Shown here: one piece after another, positions 9,220-18,631 of the stretch | How the letters are laid out: every line of letters starts with the position of its first letter | How positions within the stretch are numbered: position 1 is the stretch's first letter | Origin: Litorimonas sp964565335 | GTDB lineage: Bacteria > Pseudomonadota > Alphaproteobacteria > Caulobacterales > Maricaulaceae | DNA length: 64,000 bases | Reading direction: 5' to 3' | Assembly (NCBI GenBank): GCA_964565335.1 | Contig: CAZMEN010000004.1 | Coordinates: forward strand, 29,855-93,854 | Position numbers and translations under genes: made by a program | Notes under the pieces: generated by a model | What the model was told of the DNA's origin: nothing | The model's input: only the letters and a program-made list of their open reading frames with translations | Database searches by the model: none

Positions 9220-10710
9220 CTATTTCATCAATAGCGGGAAAAGCTCTGGATTACCTAATATAAATTTTGTGACGAAATTTGTGCCAAAGCGCACATCACG
9301 GGCGAAGTGTTTCTTTTTATCACTGATGCATTTGAGCAGCATTTTACCCTGGGTGTTTAGCGTATGCGCCATATAATCCGTCTGCAGATTACCGTGCCAG
9401 ACAACGCCGAGTTTATTCACGGTATAACGCTTGCCCTCATCCGATACGCAGCCTGCCTGTATATGGCCCTCCAGAGTTTTCATCGCAGGAGCGTAGCGAT
9501 CGCAGTCTTTAAATTTATCCAAGAGCGATTTGTCGATTTCTTTGAAACGCGGAAACATGACCATAAGGCGGTCGAGTACACCGCTCATCCCGATGGGCTG
9601 CATGGTTGTCGATGAGACCCCATATTCATCAATATTGGCGATATAGTCTTCGATTTTATCCGGATTAATTGACACCATATCTTTGACATTGCCACGCGCC
9701 GCGCACCCTATGCCAATGATGTCCTGACGCCCGCAATGAGCGGTTTGATATTGAGAGGGTTTTGTATGTTTTGAAAAGGTCTCTGCGATCGTGTTGTGAT
9801 AGCCGTGGCTCGTCATATAGTCATAGCCAAATTCCCGCATAGCCAATAACTGCCACATCGTGCCGGGCTGCTCCAGACGCTCTTTCATAATAAGCTTATG
9901 CATGGGGCGGTAAGGCAGATAGACTGTGCCGAAGAGGTCCGCTTCTTCGGGTTGATACTGATTGACTAGAATATCTAAATCTTTGACGAAGCCATCAAAG
10001 TCCTGCCCGGGTAAGTCATACATGATGTCGACGCAGCGATCGCCTTTGTAATTTATTTGTTCCAGCCCGTTGAAAAGCGCATCAATGTCTTCTTGATTAT
10101 CGACGCGGCCAATTTGTTTGCGAAGGACAGGATCAAAGGTTTCAATACCAAAGGTCACGCGGTCAAAACCAAAGTCTTTGACGAGTTTCAGCTTCTCTAT
10201 ATCTTTGAAGCTCCGCGGCTCCCCCGTGAAGGTTTTCTCAATCGTGCCATAATTCGGAACGACCTTTTTCAAATGGGTAAAGAGCCGTTCCATGCCGCGA
10301 TGCGACAAGGTTGAGGGCGTCCCGCCGCCAATGTAAATAGCCGTAAAGTTACGAGCCTGTACGTAAGCCTGCTCCATATACCAATCGATTTCTTTAATCA
10401 GGTAATCAACATAGAGATCGAGGCGGTCTTTTGATTGACGCGGATAATGGTTTTTGTTGAAATTACAGTAATGGCAAAAAGATTTACAATAGGGCACATG
10501 AATATACATCATGATGTCGTTGTTTAGGTTTTGCGTCGGGTCATTTAATTTGAGCAAGTTTTCGTTCACTTGCTCCCGCGTTTGCCAATCCCAATCCATC
10601 GTTCCGAAATTGGGCATGATAAAATGGGTAATCGCATAGAGCCTATCGAAGGGCGTTGGTTGCGGCGGGTTGGGGCCATAGTAAAGCGGAGAGAAATCAA
10701 TTTTAGACAT
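9220..10710 (-). CDS. HemN-like radical SAM enzyme of the AfsA-hotdog operon
   Basis: A radical SAM protein (496 aa) with the HemN-type cluster motif C75-xxx-C79-xx-C82 in HVPYCKSFCHYCNF, then the SAM-binding GGGTPS near 127 and a HemN-type C-terminal domain (GIGCAARGNVKDM). HemN relatives include coproporphyrinogen dehydrogenases, HemW and several methyltransferases or cyclases. The setting beside an AfsA-like protein and a flavin oxidase argues against heme synthesis and for a dedicated small-molecule pathway. It overlaps the upstream oxidase gene by 8 bases. Confidence 0.85.
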   Translation of the reverse strand: MSKIDFSPLYYGPNPPQPTPFDRLYAITHFIMPNFGTMDWDWQTREQVNENLLKLNDPTQNLNNDIMMYIHVPYCKSFCHYCNFNKNHYPRQSKDRLDLYVDYLIKEIDWYMEQAYVQARNFTAIYIGGGTPSTLSHRGMERLFTHLKKVVPNYGTIEKTFTGEPRSFKDIEKLKLVKDFGFDRVTFGIETFDPVLRKQIGRVDNQEDIDALFNGLEQINYKGDRCVDIMYDLPGQDFDGFVKDLDILVNQYQPEEADLFGTVYLPYRPMHKLIMKERLEQPGTMWQLLAMREFGYDYMTSHGYHNTIAETFSKHTKPSQYQTAHCGRQDIIGIGCAARGNVKDMVSINPDKIEDYIANIDEYGVSSTTMQPIGMSGVLDRLMVMFPRFKEIDKSLLDKFKDCDRYAPAMKTLEGHIQAGCVSDEGKRYTVNKLGVVWHGNLQTDYMAHTLNTQGKMLLKCISDKKKHFARDVRFGTNFVTKFILGNPELFPLLMK

Positions 10711-12037
10711 GGGCGGCCTCTTTCTTCTGGGCGGTATTTTCAGCTATACGGGATATCGCGGCGTTGGGAGATAACAGGCGTGCGACAGCCGCTTTGGCGG
10801 ACTGGAAACAATTTTCTATTGATGCACCGCTCATGTAGTCTCCGGCGAGTTCCAATCCTTGGACAGGCAAGAGTGCGGCCTCTAATTGCGCGTGGAAATG
10901 CGCTTCATCTTGCGTATAGCCGCAGAGACCCTTCTCCCAATTCCGCAGTTTGAAAGCGCGGCAAGGGTTATTGTCGAGATTAAAGTAAGGACGGGCTTTG
11001 GCTTCTGCGGCAGTGAGCAGATAGGCGTCGTCAGGCCCCTCCGAGAGGAATTCCGCGGCCCTCTTTCCGCTGAGAGTATAACGCACTCGATTAAGGCATG
11101 TCAGACCATAAGCGCCGATATTGCTCAGAGGTGAGTCCGCGCCGAATGTTAGCGCCCGAATATCAGGCGTAAACACATCCTGCTCATACTCCGCAATAAT
11201 GACAGCTACAGGGAAATAGCGAACGGGAGAGAGCGCCTGCGAGATTTCAGGAAAAGTAGGTTTCAGTAATTTTGCAGCGGCATAGGCAGGGGCGGCAATG
11301 ATTACCCCGTCATAAGAATACTCACCCCTTAATGCCTTAAGCGTGAACCTTCTTTTATTTGCGGAAATGGTTTCCACGGTTTGGTGAAATTTCACGGATA
11401 GTTTTTTAATTCGTTCAAAGCGCTGAAAAATATCTGAAATAGATTTTTTTAACTGCTCATATTCGTCATTCAACATTTGCAAATGTGTGCCGAAATTCTC
11501 AGGCGCAATATCGGCCGGCTCTGCTCCGTTCATACGAACGGTCAGCGCACGGATAATCGTTTGAGAGAATTTCTGGGAAAATAAATCGGCGACGGTTGGG
11601 GTCTTTTCATCGCCTAAAGTTAGGCCGCCCGTATCGCCATAGCTGCGGTTCGCACTCACTTGTTTCATGAGACGTTTGAGCTTTATTAGGTCGGAGAGTT
11701 TACCCGAACGCCACAGCGTCAACGCTGATTTAATTTTATTCTGGGAATTAAATTTTTGGGGTGCTCCGCGAATGAGGCGCGCGGAGTTAATCCCGAAATA
11801 TTCATAATCGGGCGTGCCATAACTTTCTAAGAATGCGCGAAATTCTGTATAGGCATAGCCAATATTTTTACCGCCAAAGCAAACCTCTTCTCCCAAAAGC
11901 GTGTCCACAGCCATGCGGCCACCGAGCCTATCCGATGCCTCATATATGTCGACGCTACTGCCTTGCTGCAAAAGGTAATGCGCCGCCGCCATGCCCGATA
12001 CGCCGCCGCCAATAACCGCATATTTCGGGACGGTCAT
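10703..12037 (-). CDS. FAD-dependent amine oxidase / protoporphyrinogen oxidase-like protein
   Basis: A flavoprotein (444 aa) with the N-terminal Rossmann motif IGGGVSGMAAAHYL (GxGxxG at 10-15) and EASDRLGGRM near 34-43. The C-terminal flavin motif GLELAGDYMSGASIENCFQS is typical of the HemY/carotene desaturase/amine oxidase superfamily. It overlaps the AfsA-like gene by 4 bases (ATGA) and the radical SAM gene by 8. The superfamily call is firm. A porphyrin substrate is possible because both partners are HemN- and HemY-like, but the AfsA partner suggests otherwise. Confidence 0.85.
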   Translation of the reverse strand: MTVPKYAVIGGGVSGMAAAHYLLQQGSSVDIYEASDRLGGRMAVDTLLGEEVCFGGKNIGYAYTEFRAFLESYGTPDYEYFGINSARLIRGAPQKFNSQNKIKSALTLWRSGKLSDLIKLKRLMKQVSANRSYGDTGGLTLGDEKTPTVADLFSQKFSQTIIRALTVRMNGAEPADIAPENFGTHLQMLNDEYEQLKKSISDIFQRFERIKKLSVKFHQTVETISANKRRFTLKALRGEYSYDGVIIAAPAYAAAKLLKPTFPEISQALSPVRYFPVAVIIAEYEQDVFTPDIRALTFGADSPLSNIGAYGLTCLNRVRYTLSGKRAAEFLSEGPDDAYLLTAAEAKARPYFNLDNNPCRAFKLRNWEKGLCGYTQDEAHFHAQLEAALLPVQGLELAGDYMSGASIENCFQSAKAAVARLLSPNAAISRIAENTAQKKEAAHV

Positions 12038-12576
12038 GACATTTGCTTTTCATAGCGTTTCAATAAACGCTCATGAATAAATCGAATATGACTTTTGTAG
12101 CGCACCAGCGCTTGCCCGTTTTGATAAAACGTCCCGTCAAAGGAGAGCGATTGTAATTTGCCTTTACGAGTAACCGGATTAAGCACCCGCGCCTCTATCA
12201 ACACGTCATCCGTTAAATTGGCAAAACCCAGAAAGTGCATGTCACATCCGTCTAGAATGAAAGCCTGATCATAGCCGACATCCAAAAACAGATGCGGCAC
12301 GGCGAGGCCCAATTGCCGGCCAGCTTCTATGATATAGAGGCCGGGGATATGGCGGCGATCATGTTCGAAAAAATAGGCGTGATCCGGCAGAACTCTGACC
12401 TGCCCGCGATAGAACGTTTCCCCGTGGACATTTTGCGTTTCTTCTAGCCAGCTCAGAAACCGGTTCTCGTCATCCGTTTTGTGAACATCCGCTTTGGACA
12501 CCGAAATTTTCGATGAGGTTCCACGAGCGGAATCAATGGGCGCGATGGGCATTTTGATTTCGCTTTGAGCAGACAT
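12034..12576 (-). CDS. AfsA-type hotdog-domain protein (A-factor biosynthesis-like)
   Basis: A 180-residue protein matching the AfsA hotdog repeat. The hallmark DHAYFFEH (65-72) and HIPGLYIIEAGRQLG (76-90) correspond to the D-H-P/VPGMLLLEAxRQ signature of AfsA-family proteins, followed by the FILDGCDMHFLGFANL stretch. AfsA joins a beta-ketoacyl chain to dihydroxyacetone phosphate in gamma-butyrolactone synthesis and has two such repeats in about 300 aa; this protein has one, so it may work as a dimer. The first 45 residues look disordered. First gene of a four-gene operon, 33 bases after a strong promoter. Confidence 0.8.
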   Translation of the reverse strand: MSAQSEIKMPIAPIDSARGTSSKISVSKADVHKTDDENRFLSWLEETQNVHGETFYRGQVRVLPDHAYFFEHDRRHIPGLYIIEAGRQLGLAVPHLFLDVGYDQAFILDGCDMHFLGFANLTDDVLIEARVLNPVTRKGKLQSLSFDGTFYQNGQALVRYKSHIRFIHERLLKRYEKQMS

Positions 12577-12608
12577 GCAAACACCCCAACATACAACTTA
12601 TTAGGGAG

Positions 12609-12637
12609 TTCATATGAGTTAAACCTCAGGTCGTCAA
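12609..12637 (-). promoter_or_regulatory. Promoter of the AfsA-hotdog operon
   Basis: On the minus strand TTGACG (12632-12637), a 17-base spacer, and TATGAA (12609-12614) make a good sigma-70-type promoter. Transcription would begin near 12602, about 25 bases before the ATG of the hotdog gene. This is the only clear promoter seen upstream of the four genes. Confidence 0.6.
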
Positions 12638-12733
12638 TACAATATTGCTCTTTATACGTGTATATATAATTGAACGCATCCAATCCCCCAATGTGGGCGG
12701 GCATTTAAATTACCAGAAGAATGTCAGGCCGTA

Positions 12734-13348
12734 TTAAGGGCGGAGGTTCCAATCGGCCACAGCGCTTTGGCCGCGTGCATCAAGAGTCACAAGACCGTAA
12801 GCGCCCGTCGCAAGCTTATGTGTAAGCCCATCGGGTAAAGCCTGCGTGACGGCTTTTAAAATGAAACGGGCAATACCGTTACTCGTCACAACCAAAACTG
12901 GGCCTTGCGTTTTCGATTTTGCCAAATCGAAGAAGAAATCCCGCCAAGAGTGCGTGATGGCGTCTGCATCGACGATCCAGCCCTTAGGCGAAATGCACTC
13001 GCTATCCCAACGGGCAATGGCGTCTGCCCCTACCCGCGCGACCACATCGGCTTCAGGCTTATTTTCGTCAGGGCCGTAATCAATTTCTTTCAAGAAATCT
13101 GTTTTCTGGATGGCAAGCGGCTTTTCCTGCAACCCCGCCACCGCCTGCGCTGTTTGCAGGGTACGCAATAGCGGGCTGCTATAAATTTGCGAAAACTCAA
13201 TAGACTTAAAATGCTCGCTCAATTTAGCCGCTTGAATTTGCCCCGAGTGAGAGAGCGGTAAATCTGTTCGCGCTCCGACACGGGTGACAATATCGCCTTT
13301 GTCAAAGGTATTGCCATGCCGCAGAATATAAATCTGGCGAACGCTCAT
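12734..13348 (-). CDS. Histidine phosphatase family protein
   Basis: A 204-residue phosphoglycerate-mutase-like phosphatase. The catalytic RHG sits at residues 10-12 (ILRHGNTFDKGD), the second acid/basic part is seen in YSSPLLRTLQTAQAV (about 56-70), and a second histidine lies in TSNGIARF-like positions. Substrates of such small histidine phosphatases vary. It ends the same-strand pair with kdsD (4 bases between them), which hints at a sugar-phosphate role. Confidence 0.8.
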   Translation of the reverse strand: MSVRQIYILRHGNTFDKGDIVTRVGARTDLPLSHSGQIQAAKLSEHFKSIEFSQIYSSPLLRTLQTAQAVAGLQEKPLAIQKTDFLKEIDYGPDENKPEADVVARVGADAIARWDSECISPKGWIVDADAITHSWRDFFFDLAKSKTQGPVLVVTSNGIARFILKAVTQALPDGLTHKLATGAYGLVTLDARGQSAVADWNLRP

Positions 13349-13352
13349 GCGC

Positions 13353-14330
13353 TTATCCTAGTCCGATCCGCAGACAATCATGTACGGTCAAGAGGCCCAT
13401 AATTTTTTTATCGGCATCCACGACAAAGAAGGACGTGATGCGGTATTCATTCATCAGACCCAAAGCCTCGCCCGCCAAACTATCGGGGGCAATGGTATGC
13501 GGATCAGGCGTGGCGACGTCGCCTGCGGTCTTATCCATCAATGTCGCCATATTTCGGCGCAAATCCCCATCGGTGATAATGCCTAATAATTTTCCATCCT
13601 TCGCCACGGCGCTGACACCGAAGCCTTTGGAGGTCATTTCGAGCAAAACCTCTTCCATCGACGCCGATGCGTCAAGAACGGGGAGGAGATCGCCTGTATG
13701 CATAATTTGTGAGGCCTTGACCAACGCCGCACCTAAACGCCCACCGGGATGCAGCGTGCGGAAATTATCTTCGCTAAACCCGCGCATTTTCATCAAGGTA
13801 ATGGCGAGCGCGTCGGTCAGTGCCAAGGTACAGGTCGTCGATGTTGTCGGGGCCATACCGATGGAGCAAGCTTCTGCCGCATCCGGCAAAGGTAAGACAA
13901 TATCAGATTGCTGGCCTAATGTGCTGAGGGGGTTACGCGTAATGCCGATGAGCTTAATTCCGAAGCGTTTGGCATGTGTCATCATATCGGCGAGCTCTTT
14001 TGTCTCCCCTGAATTCGAAATCAACACGATAGAATCAGCCGCCGCAATCATGCCTAAATCGCCGTGGCTGGCCTCGGCAGGGTGAACATAATGCGCAGGC
14101 GAGCCCGTAGACGCCAAAGTCGCCGCAAATTTTCGCCCGATATGGCCGGATTTTCCGATACCGGAAACAATGATGCGGCCTTGGGTGTTTTTGAGTATCA
14201 ACACGGCTTTGCAAAAATCATCGGATAAATCCTCCGACATTTTAAGGATAGCCTGCGCCTCCAAGGTTAAAACCTCACGCGCCATAGATTTGATATCGTC
14301 AAAAGTCATATCCGGAGAAGACATAGCCAT
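13353..14330 (-). CDS. kdsD: Arabinose-5-phosphate isomerase (SIS + two CBS domains)
   Basis: Makes arabinose 5-phosphate from ribulose 5-phosphate, the first step to Kdo of lipopolysaccharide. The 325-aa protein has a SIS domain (about 40-175; GIGKSGHIGRKFAATLAS and HPAEASHGDLGM) followed by two CBS modules (about 210-325), the exact KdsD/KpsF architecture. kdsA, the next Kdo-pathway enzyme, is in the same window at 23577. Divergent from galE. Confidence 0.94.
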   Translation of the reverse strand: MAMSSPDMTFDDIKSMAREVLTLEAQAILKMSEDLSDDFCKAVLILKNTQGRIIVSGIGKSGHIGRKFAATLASTGSPAHYVHPAEASHGDLGMIAAADSIVLISNSGETKELADMMTHAKRFGIKLIGITRNPLSTLGQQSDIVLPLPDAAEACSIGMAPTTSTTCTLALTDALAITLMKMRGFSEDNFRTLHPGGRLGAALVKASQIMHTGDLLPVLDASASMEEVLLEMTSKGFGVSAVAKDGKLLGIITDGDLRRNMATLMDKTAGDVATPDPHTIAPDSLAGEALGLMNEYRITSFFVVDADKKIMGLLTVHDCLRIGLG

Positions 14331-14429
14331 CCGTTTCCTAATTGCGTTTTAATAAACCCGTGCAGGGCGGTTACCTTATCCACGCTGAAAAATTAAGCGC
14401 TTATTCCAGTTAAGCGGCGCTGTGCGGGC

Positions 14430-14435
14430 TATAAT
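14430..14435 (+). promoter_or_regulatory. Perfect -10 hexamer TATAAT before galE
   Basis: TATAAT at 14430-14435 has no clear -35 match 17 bases upstream. A transcript would begin at about 14442, exactly at an in-frame ATG. This means either a leaderless message for a long GalE or a 135-base leader for the conventional start at 14577. Confidence 0.4.
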
Positions 14436-14576
14436 AAGTTAATGACTGACGATGACGTCTACGTAGCTCGAGCCTCTCAAAAAACGCTTCATATACGCCC
14501 CCTGCAAAGCCATGCGCTTGAAGACTTATCTGGATATGATAAGTCAAAACCTTCGCAAAGAAGGGCCGTCAAAGAG

Positions 14577-15581
14577 ATGATTTATGACTTGAAAGACGAG
14601 CCCATTATTGTTGTCGGCGGGGCGGGGTATATTGGCGCGCATGTTTGCAAGATGATTGCCGAGAATAACGGCCTACCCATTACATTTGATAATCTGTCTT
14701 CAGGTCATGCCCACGCCGTAAAATGGGGCCCGTTAGAAGCCATAGATTGTTGCGATATGGAAGCCTTACAGGCCGCCCTTACGCGTTACCCCGATGTCAA
14801 AACGGTTGTCCATTTGGCCAGCTCGATTGAAGTCGGCGAAGGGGAAAAAGATCCGGCAGGCTTTTATCATAATAATGTTGTCGGCGCGCTGAACCTTTTG
14901 GAAGCGATGCGCCAAGCAAGTTGCACGCATTTCGTTTTTTCGTCCACCTGCGCGACTTACGGCGAGTCGGATGTCATGCCGCTCACCGAAGACACGGTAC
15001 AAAACCCGTTTTCCGTTTACGGTAAAACCAAGCTCGCCATTGAACATATGATACAAAGCTACCACAGAGCTTATGGCCTGAATTATGTCACGCTGCGCTA
15101 TTTCAATGCAAGCGGCGCGGACGTGAGCGGAGAGATTGGCGAGGAGCATGATCCTGAAACTCACCTTATCCCGAATGCGCTGAAAGCCGCCGCAGGGCTT
15201 GGTAAAGCGATGAAATTATTCGGTACAGATTATGACACCCCCGACGGCACCTGTATTCGCGATTATATTCACATCAATGATATTGCTCTCGCGCATATGC
15301 TAAGCTTCAAAGAATTTGCTAACGGCTTAACCCAGGCCGAAGTCAATATAGGCACCGGCAAAGGCGTCAGTAATTTGGAAATTCTTGAGACGATTAAAAA
15401 CGTCACAGGCATGGCCGTGCCTTATGAAGCAGCGCCGCGCCGCGAAGGGGATCTGACCCGGCTTTACGCCGATGCGAGCCACGCAAAATCCGTCTTAGGA
15501 TTTGAGCCCCAGCATTCAGATTTAAGGAACATTATAGAGACAGCTTGGGCGTTTCACAAAGACAAGTGGAACGTGTCTTAA
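14577..15581 (+). CDS. galE: UDP-glucose 4-epimerase
   Basis: Interconverts UDP-galactose and UDP-glucose; needed for galactose use and for surface sugars. The NAD-binding GGAGYIGAH is near residues 13-21 and the catalytic YGKTK (Y-x-x-x-K) near 148-152, with SSTCATYGES between them. Starting at 14577 gives 334 aa, the normal size, preceded by a purine-rich AAGAAGG. The frame stays open to an ATG at 14442, which would add 45 polar residues without family similarity. It is convergent with cysNC, 24 bases away. Confidence 0.93.
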   Translation: MIYDLKDEPIIVVGGAGYIGAHVCKMIAENNGLPITFDNLSSGHAHAVKWGPLEAIDCCDMEALQAALTRYPDVKTVVHLASSIEVGEGEKDPAGFYHNNVVGALNLLEAMRQASCTHFVFSSTCATYGESDVMPLTEDTVQNPFSVYGKTKLAIEHMIQSYHRAYGLNYVTLRYFNASGADVSGEIGEEHDPETHLIPNALKAAAGLGKAMKLFGTDYDTPDGTCIRDYIHINDIALAHMLSFKEFANGLTQAEVNIGTGKGVSNLEILETIKNVTGMAVPYEAAPRREGDLTRLYADASHAKSVLGFEPQHSDLRNIIETAWAFHKDKWNVS

Positions 15582-15605
15582 TCTATCTCTATTTTGTGGC
15601 CGTCT

Positions 15606-17513
15606 TTATTTTGTTTCCAAAAAGCCATTCTCTTCCAAATACGCCACAATCATTTCGGCGGCGTCTTCTGCGCTCATCTCGACCGTGTTGACTGTAATTT
15701 CAGCGTTTTTAGGGGTTTGATATTCACTGTCGATACCGGTGAAGTTTTTAATCTCTCCGGCGCGGGCCCGTTTATAGAGACCTTTCACATCGCGGGCTTC
15801 AGCGACTTCAAGTGGCGTGTTGACGAAGATTTCAATGAACTCACCTGCCTCGACCATTTCGCGCACAGCGCGGCGCTCCGCACGATAAGGCGAGATAAAG
15901 GACGCCATAGTAATAAGGCCCGCATCCACCATGAGTTTTGACACTTCTCCGATGCGGCGGATATTTTCAATCCTATCGGCTTTGGTAAAACCAAGGTCAC
16001 GGTTCAGGCCGTGACGTACATTATCACCGTCCAAAGCATAAGTATGTTTGCCCATGGATTGCAGGCGTTTATCGACCAAATTGGCGATCGTCGATTTGCC
16101 TGAACCGGATAAGCCCGTAAACCAGAGCAGAGCAGGCTTTTGCATTTTTTGCTCGGCCCGCGCAGCCTTATCCGTCGCCATGTCTTGCCACACAACATTT
16201 TGCGAGCGCCTCAAAGCAAATTGCAATGTCCCGACCCCAACGGTGGCGTTGGATTGACGGTCAATCAGGATAAACGCGCCCGTCTGGCGATTGTCTGTAT
16301 AGGCATCAAACGCGATGGGTCTTGATAGGCTGATATTCGCCACACCGATTTCATTAAGCTCAAGCGTCTTCGCCGCGACTTCGGAAAAATCATTGATATC
16401 GATACGATGTTTAAGCGTCGTAATGGATGCATTCGTACTCGTATTTATGGTCTTTAAAATATATTGGCGGCCGGGGAAAAGCTTGCTCTCATCCATCCAG
16501 ATAATTTGCGCTTGGAATTGATCAGCCTGTTCTGTCGGCGCGTCCGTACGGCAGATAATATCGCCGCGCGAAATATCGATTTCATCATTGAGCGTGAGCG
16601 TCACCGCCATTGCTTCGCGCGCCGTCTTCTTATTCCCGTCATAGGTCACAATGTCTTTAACGGTGGAGCGCTTGCCTGATGGCAGGACAATAATCTCATC
16701 GCCTTGATGAATGACGCCCGAGGCGATTGTGCCCGAAAAACCTCTGAAATCCAGATTAGGACGGTTCACCCACTGGACGGGCAGACGGAACGGCGCGTCC
16801 AATGTATCGGTTTCCACATCCACCGTTTCCAAATAATGCAATAAGGTCGGGCCGTGATACCAGCAAGCATTCTCGGACCGCTTGATAACGTTATCTCCGT
16901 CCAAGGCTGACATGGGGATACAGGTGATATCTTGAAAACCGAGATCCGCCGCAAAGCGTCTGAACTCAACATCAATGTCATTATAAACAGTCTGATCGAA
17001 ACCGTTTAAATCCATTTTATTCACCGCGACCACCACATGACGAATACCCAAGAGGGACGCGATATAAGCATGACGCCGCGTTTGCTCCTGCACGCCATAA
17101 CGCGCATCAATCAGCAAAATAGCCACATCCGCCGTAGAAGCACCTGTCGCCATATTCCGAGTATATTGAACGTGGCCGGGCGTATCAGCGACAATAAATT
17201 TGCGTTTATCGGTTGAGAAAAACCGATAGGCGACATCAATGGTAATCCCCTGTTCGCGTTCTGCTGCGAGACCGTCCACGAGCAGGGCCAAATCCATTTT
17301 ATCGCCTTGCGTGCCGGATTTTTTGGAATCCTTTTCGATGCTGGCAAGCTGGTCTTCATAGATAAGTTTTGAATCGTATAGCAAACGCCCGATTAGTGTA
17401 GACTTCCCGTCATCGACAGAGCCGCAGGTGATAAACCGCAGGAAGGTTTTATTTTCCTGTGCCTGTAAATAGGCCTCTATATCGGAGGCAATAAGATCGT
17501 CGAGATGGGCCAT
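15606..17513 (-). CDS. cysNC: Sulfate adenylyltransferase large subunit fused to APS kinase
   Basis: A 635-residue fusion for sulfate activation. The N-terminal GTPase (CysN) has G1 GSVDDGKST at 31-39, DTPGHVQYTRNM (G3) and NKMDL (G4). After the elongation-factor-like beta barrels comes APS kinase (CysC, about 460-635) with P-loop GLSGSGKST. CysN and CysD make APS from sulfate and ATP, driven by GTP; CysC phosphorylates it to PAPS. The start overlaps the cysD stop (TAATG), so the two are translationally coupled. Confidence 0.96.
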   Translation of the reverse strand: MAHLDDLIASDIEAYLQAQENKTFLRFITCGSVDDGKSTLIGRLLYDSKLIYEDQLASIEKDSKKSGTQGDKMDLALLVDGLAAEREQGITIDVAYRFFSTDKRKFIVADTPGHVQYTRNMATGASTADVAILLIDARYGVQEQTRRHAYIASLLGIRHVVVAVNKMDLNGFDQTVYNDIDVEFRRFAADLGFQDITCIPMSALDGDNVIKRSENACWYHGPTLLHYLETVDVETDTLDAPFRLPVQWVNRPNLDFRGFSGTIASGVIHQGDEIIVLPSGKRSTVKDIVTYDGNKKTAREAMAVTLTLNDEIDISRGDIICRTDAPTEQADQFQAQIIWMDESKLFPGRQYILKTINTSTNASITTLKHRIDINDFSEVAAKTLELNEIGVANISLSRPIAFDAYTDNRQTGAFILIDRQSNATVGVGTLQFALRRSQNVVWQDMATDKAARAEQKMQKPALLWFTGLSGSGKSTIANLVDKRLQSMGKHTYALDGDNVRHGLNRDLGFTKADRIENIRRIGEVSKLMVDAGLITMASFISPYRAERRAVREMVEAGEFIEIFVNTPLEVAEARDVKGLYKRARAGEIKNFTGIDSEYQTPKNAEITVNTVEMSAEDAAEMIVAYLEENGFLETK

Positions 17514-18613
17514 TAGAAATACCCCTCTTCTTTTTTCTGCTCCATTGACGCGCCGACATCAGAGTCGATGACGCGGCCTTGGCGCTCAGATGTTGTGGTG
17601 AGAAGCATTTCCTGAATCACATCAGGCAAGGTTGCGGCCTCGCTCTCGACGGCGCCCGTTAACGGATAACAGCCGAGCGTACGGAAACGCACGGATTTCA
17701 TATCAGGCACTTCGCCCGGCTCTAGCGGCATACGCTCATCATCCACCATAATCAGAACGCCGTCGCGCTTAACAACAGGGCGCGGCTTGGACAGGTAAAG
17801 ATCAGGAATTTGAATATTCTCGCGGTGAATATATTGCCAGATATCCAGCTCCGTCCAATTGGATAGCGGGAAGACCCGCATGCTTTCGCCCTTCTGGACG
17901 CGGGTATTGTAGAGATTCCAAAGCTCAGGACGCTGGTTCTTTGCATCCCATCTGTGGTTCACGCTTCGGAAAGAGAAAATCCGTTCTTTCGCGCGAGATT
18001 TTTCTTCATCGCGCCGCGCACCGCCAAAAGCCGCATCAAATTTGTGTTTATCCAGTGCCTGCTTCAGCCCTTGTGTCTTCATGATATCTGTATGAACGGC
18101 TGAGCCATGCGTAAACGGCCCGACACCTTCGCGAATGCCGTCAGGATTAGAATGAACGATGAGCTCCATTCCGATTTCTTTGGCGCGGCGATCGCGAAAT
18201 TCTATCATTTCCTTGAACTTCCATGTCGTATCAACATGCATAAGCGGAAATGGCGGAATAGACGGGAAGAAGGCTTTCTCTGCCAAATGCAACATGACCG
18301 AGCTATCTTTACCGACAGAGTAGAGCATTACCGGATTTTCGCATTGCGACGCCACTTCGCGCATGATGTGGATGCTTTCGGCCTCGAGGCGATCCAAATG
18401 CGATAGGCTTAGCCCTGCGTTTGAACGCGCCTCAATCTCAAGACGGCCCAGGCTGAGCAGAGCCTGTTCTTGCGTCTTTGTCGTGACAGAACCACCGCCC
18501 TGCAAACGGGAAATCGTTTTGCCGTCATTGAAGATTTTACGGGACAAGGTCGAGAGCGACTGTCCCGTCGCCTCGGCCAACGCCTCAATTCGTTGAATAA
18601 TCTCGCTGCTCAT
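17513..18613 (-). CDS. cysD: Sulfate adenylyltransferase small subunit with N-terminal helix-turn-helix
   Basis: The catalytic ATP sulfurylase subunit that partners CysN. The PP-loop SVGKDSSVML is at residues 99-108, and the C-terminal part (RYPLTGAVESEA-like, GRVIDSD) is typical. CysD normally begins close to LDRLEAESIHI, here at residue 73; the protein is 366 aa instead of about 300. The extra N-terminal 65 residues (EATGQSLSTLSRKIFNDGK then GGSVTTKT) fit an XRE/Cro-like helix-turn-helix of a type common in alphaproteobacteria. No good internal start was seen, and GAGG stands before the ATG at 18613. The extension is therefore probably real. Confidence 0.93.
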   Translation of the reverse strand: MSSEIIQRIEALAEATGQSLSTLSRKIFNDGKTISRLQGGGSVTTKTQEQALLSLGRLEIEARSNAGLSLSHLDRLEAESIHIMREVASQCENPVMLYSVGKDSSVMLHLAEKAFFPSIPPFPLMHVDTTWKFKEMIEFRDRRAKEIGMELIVHSNPDGIREGVGPFTHGSAVHTDIMKTQGLKQALDKHKFDAAFGGARRDEEKSRAKERIFSFRSVNHRWDAKNQRPELWNLYNTRVQKGESMRVFPLSNWTELDIWQYIHRENIQIPDLYLSKPRPVVKRDGVLIMVDDERMPLEPGEVPDMKSVRFRTLGCYPLTGAVESEAATLPDVIQEMLLTTTSERQGRVIDSDVGASMEQKKEEGYF

Positions 18614-18631
18614 AATGCCTCACGCTATAAT

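Noticed and set aside
13435..14085. Plus-strand ORF of 216 codons opposite kdsD
   Set aside because: Antisense shadow of kdsD, which has full SIS and CBS motifs.
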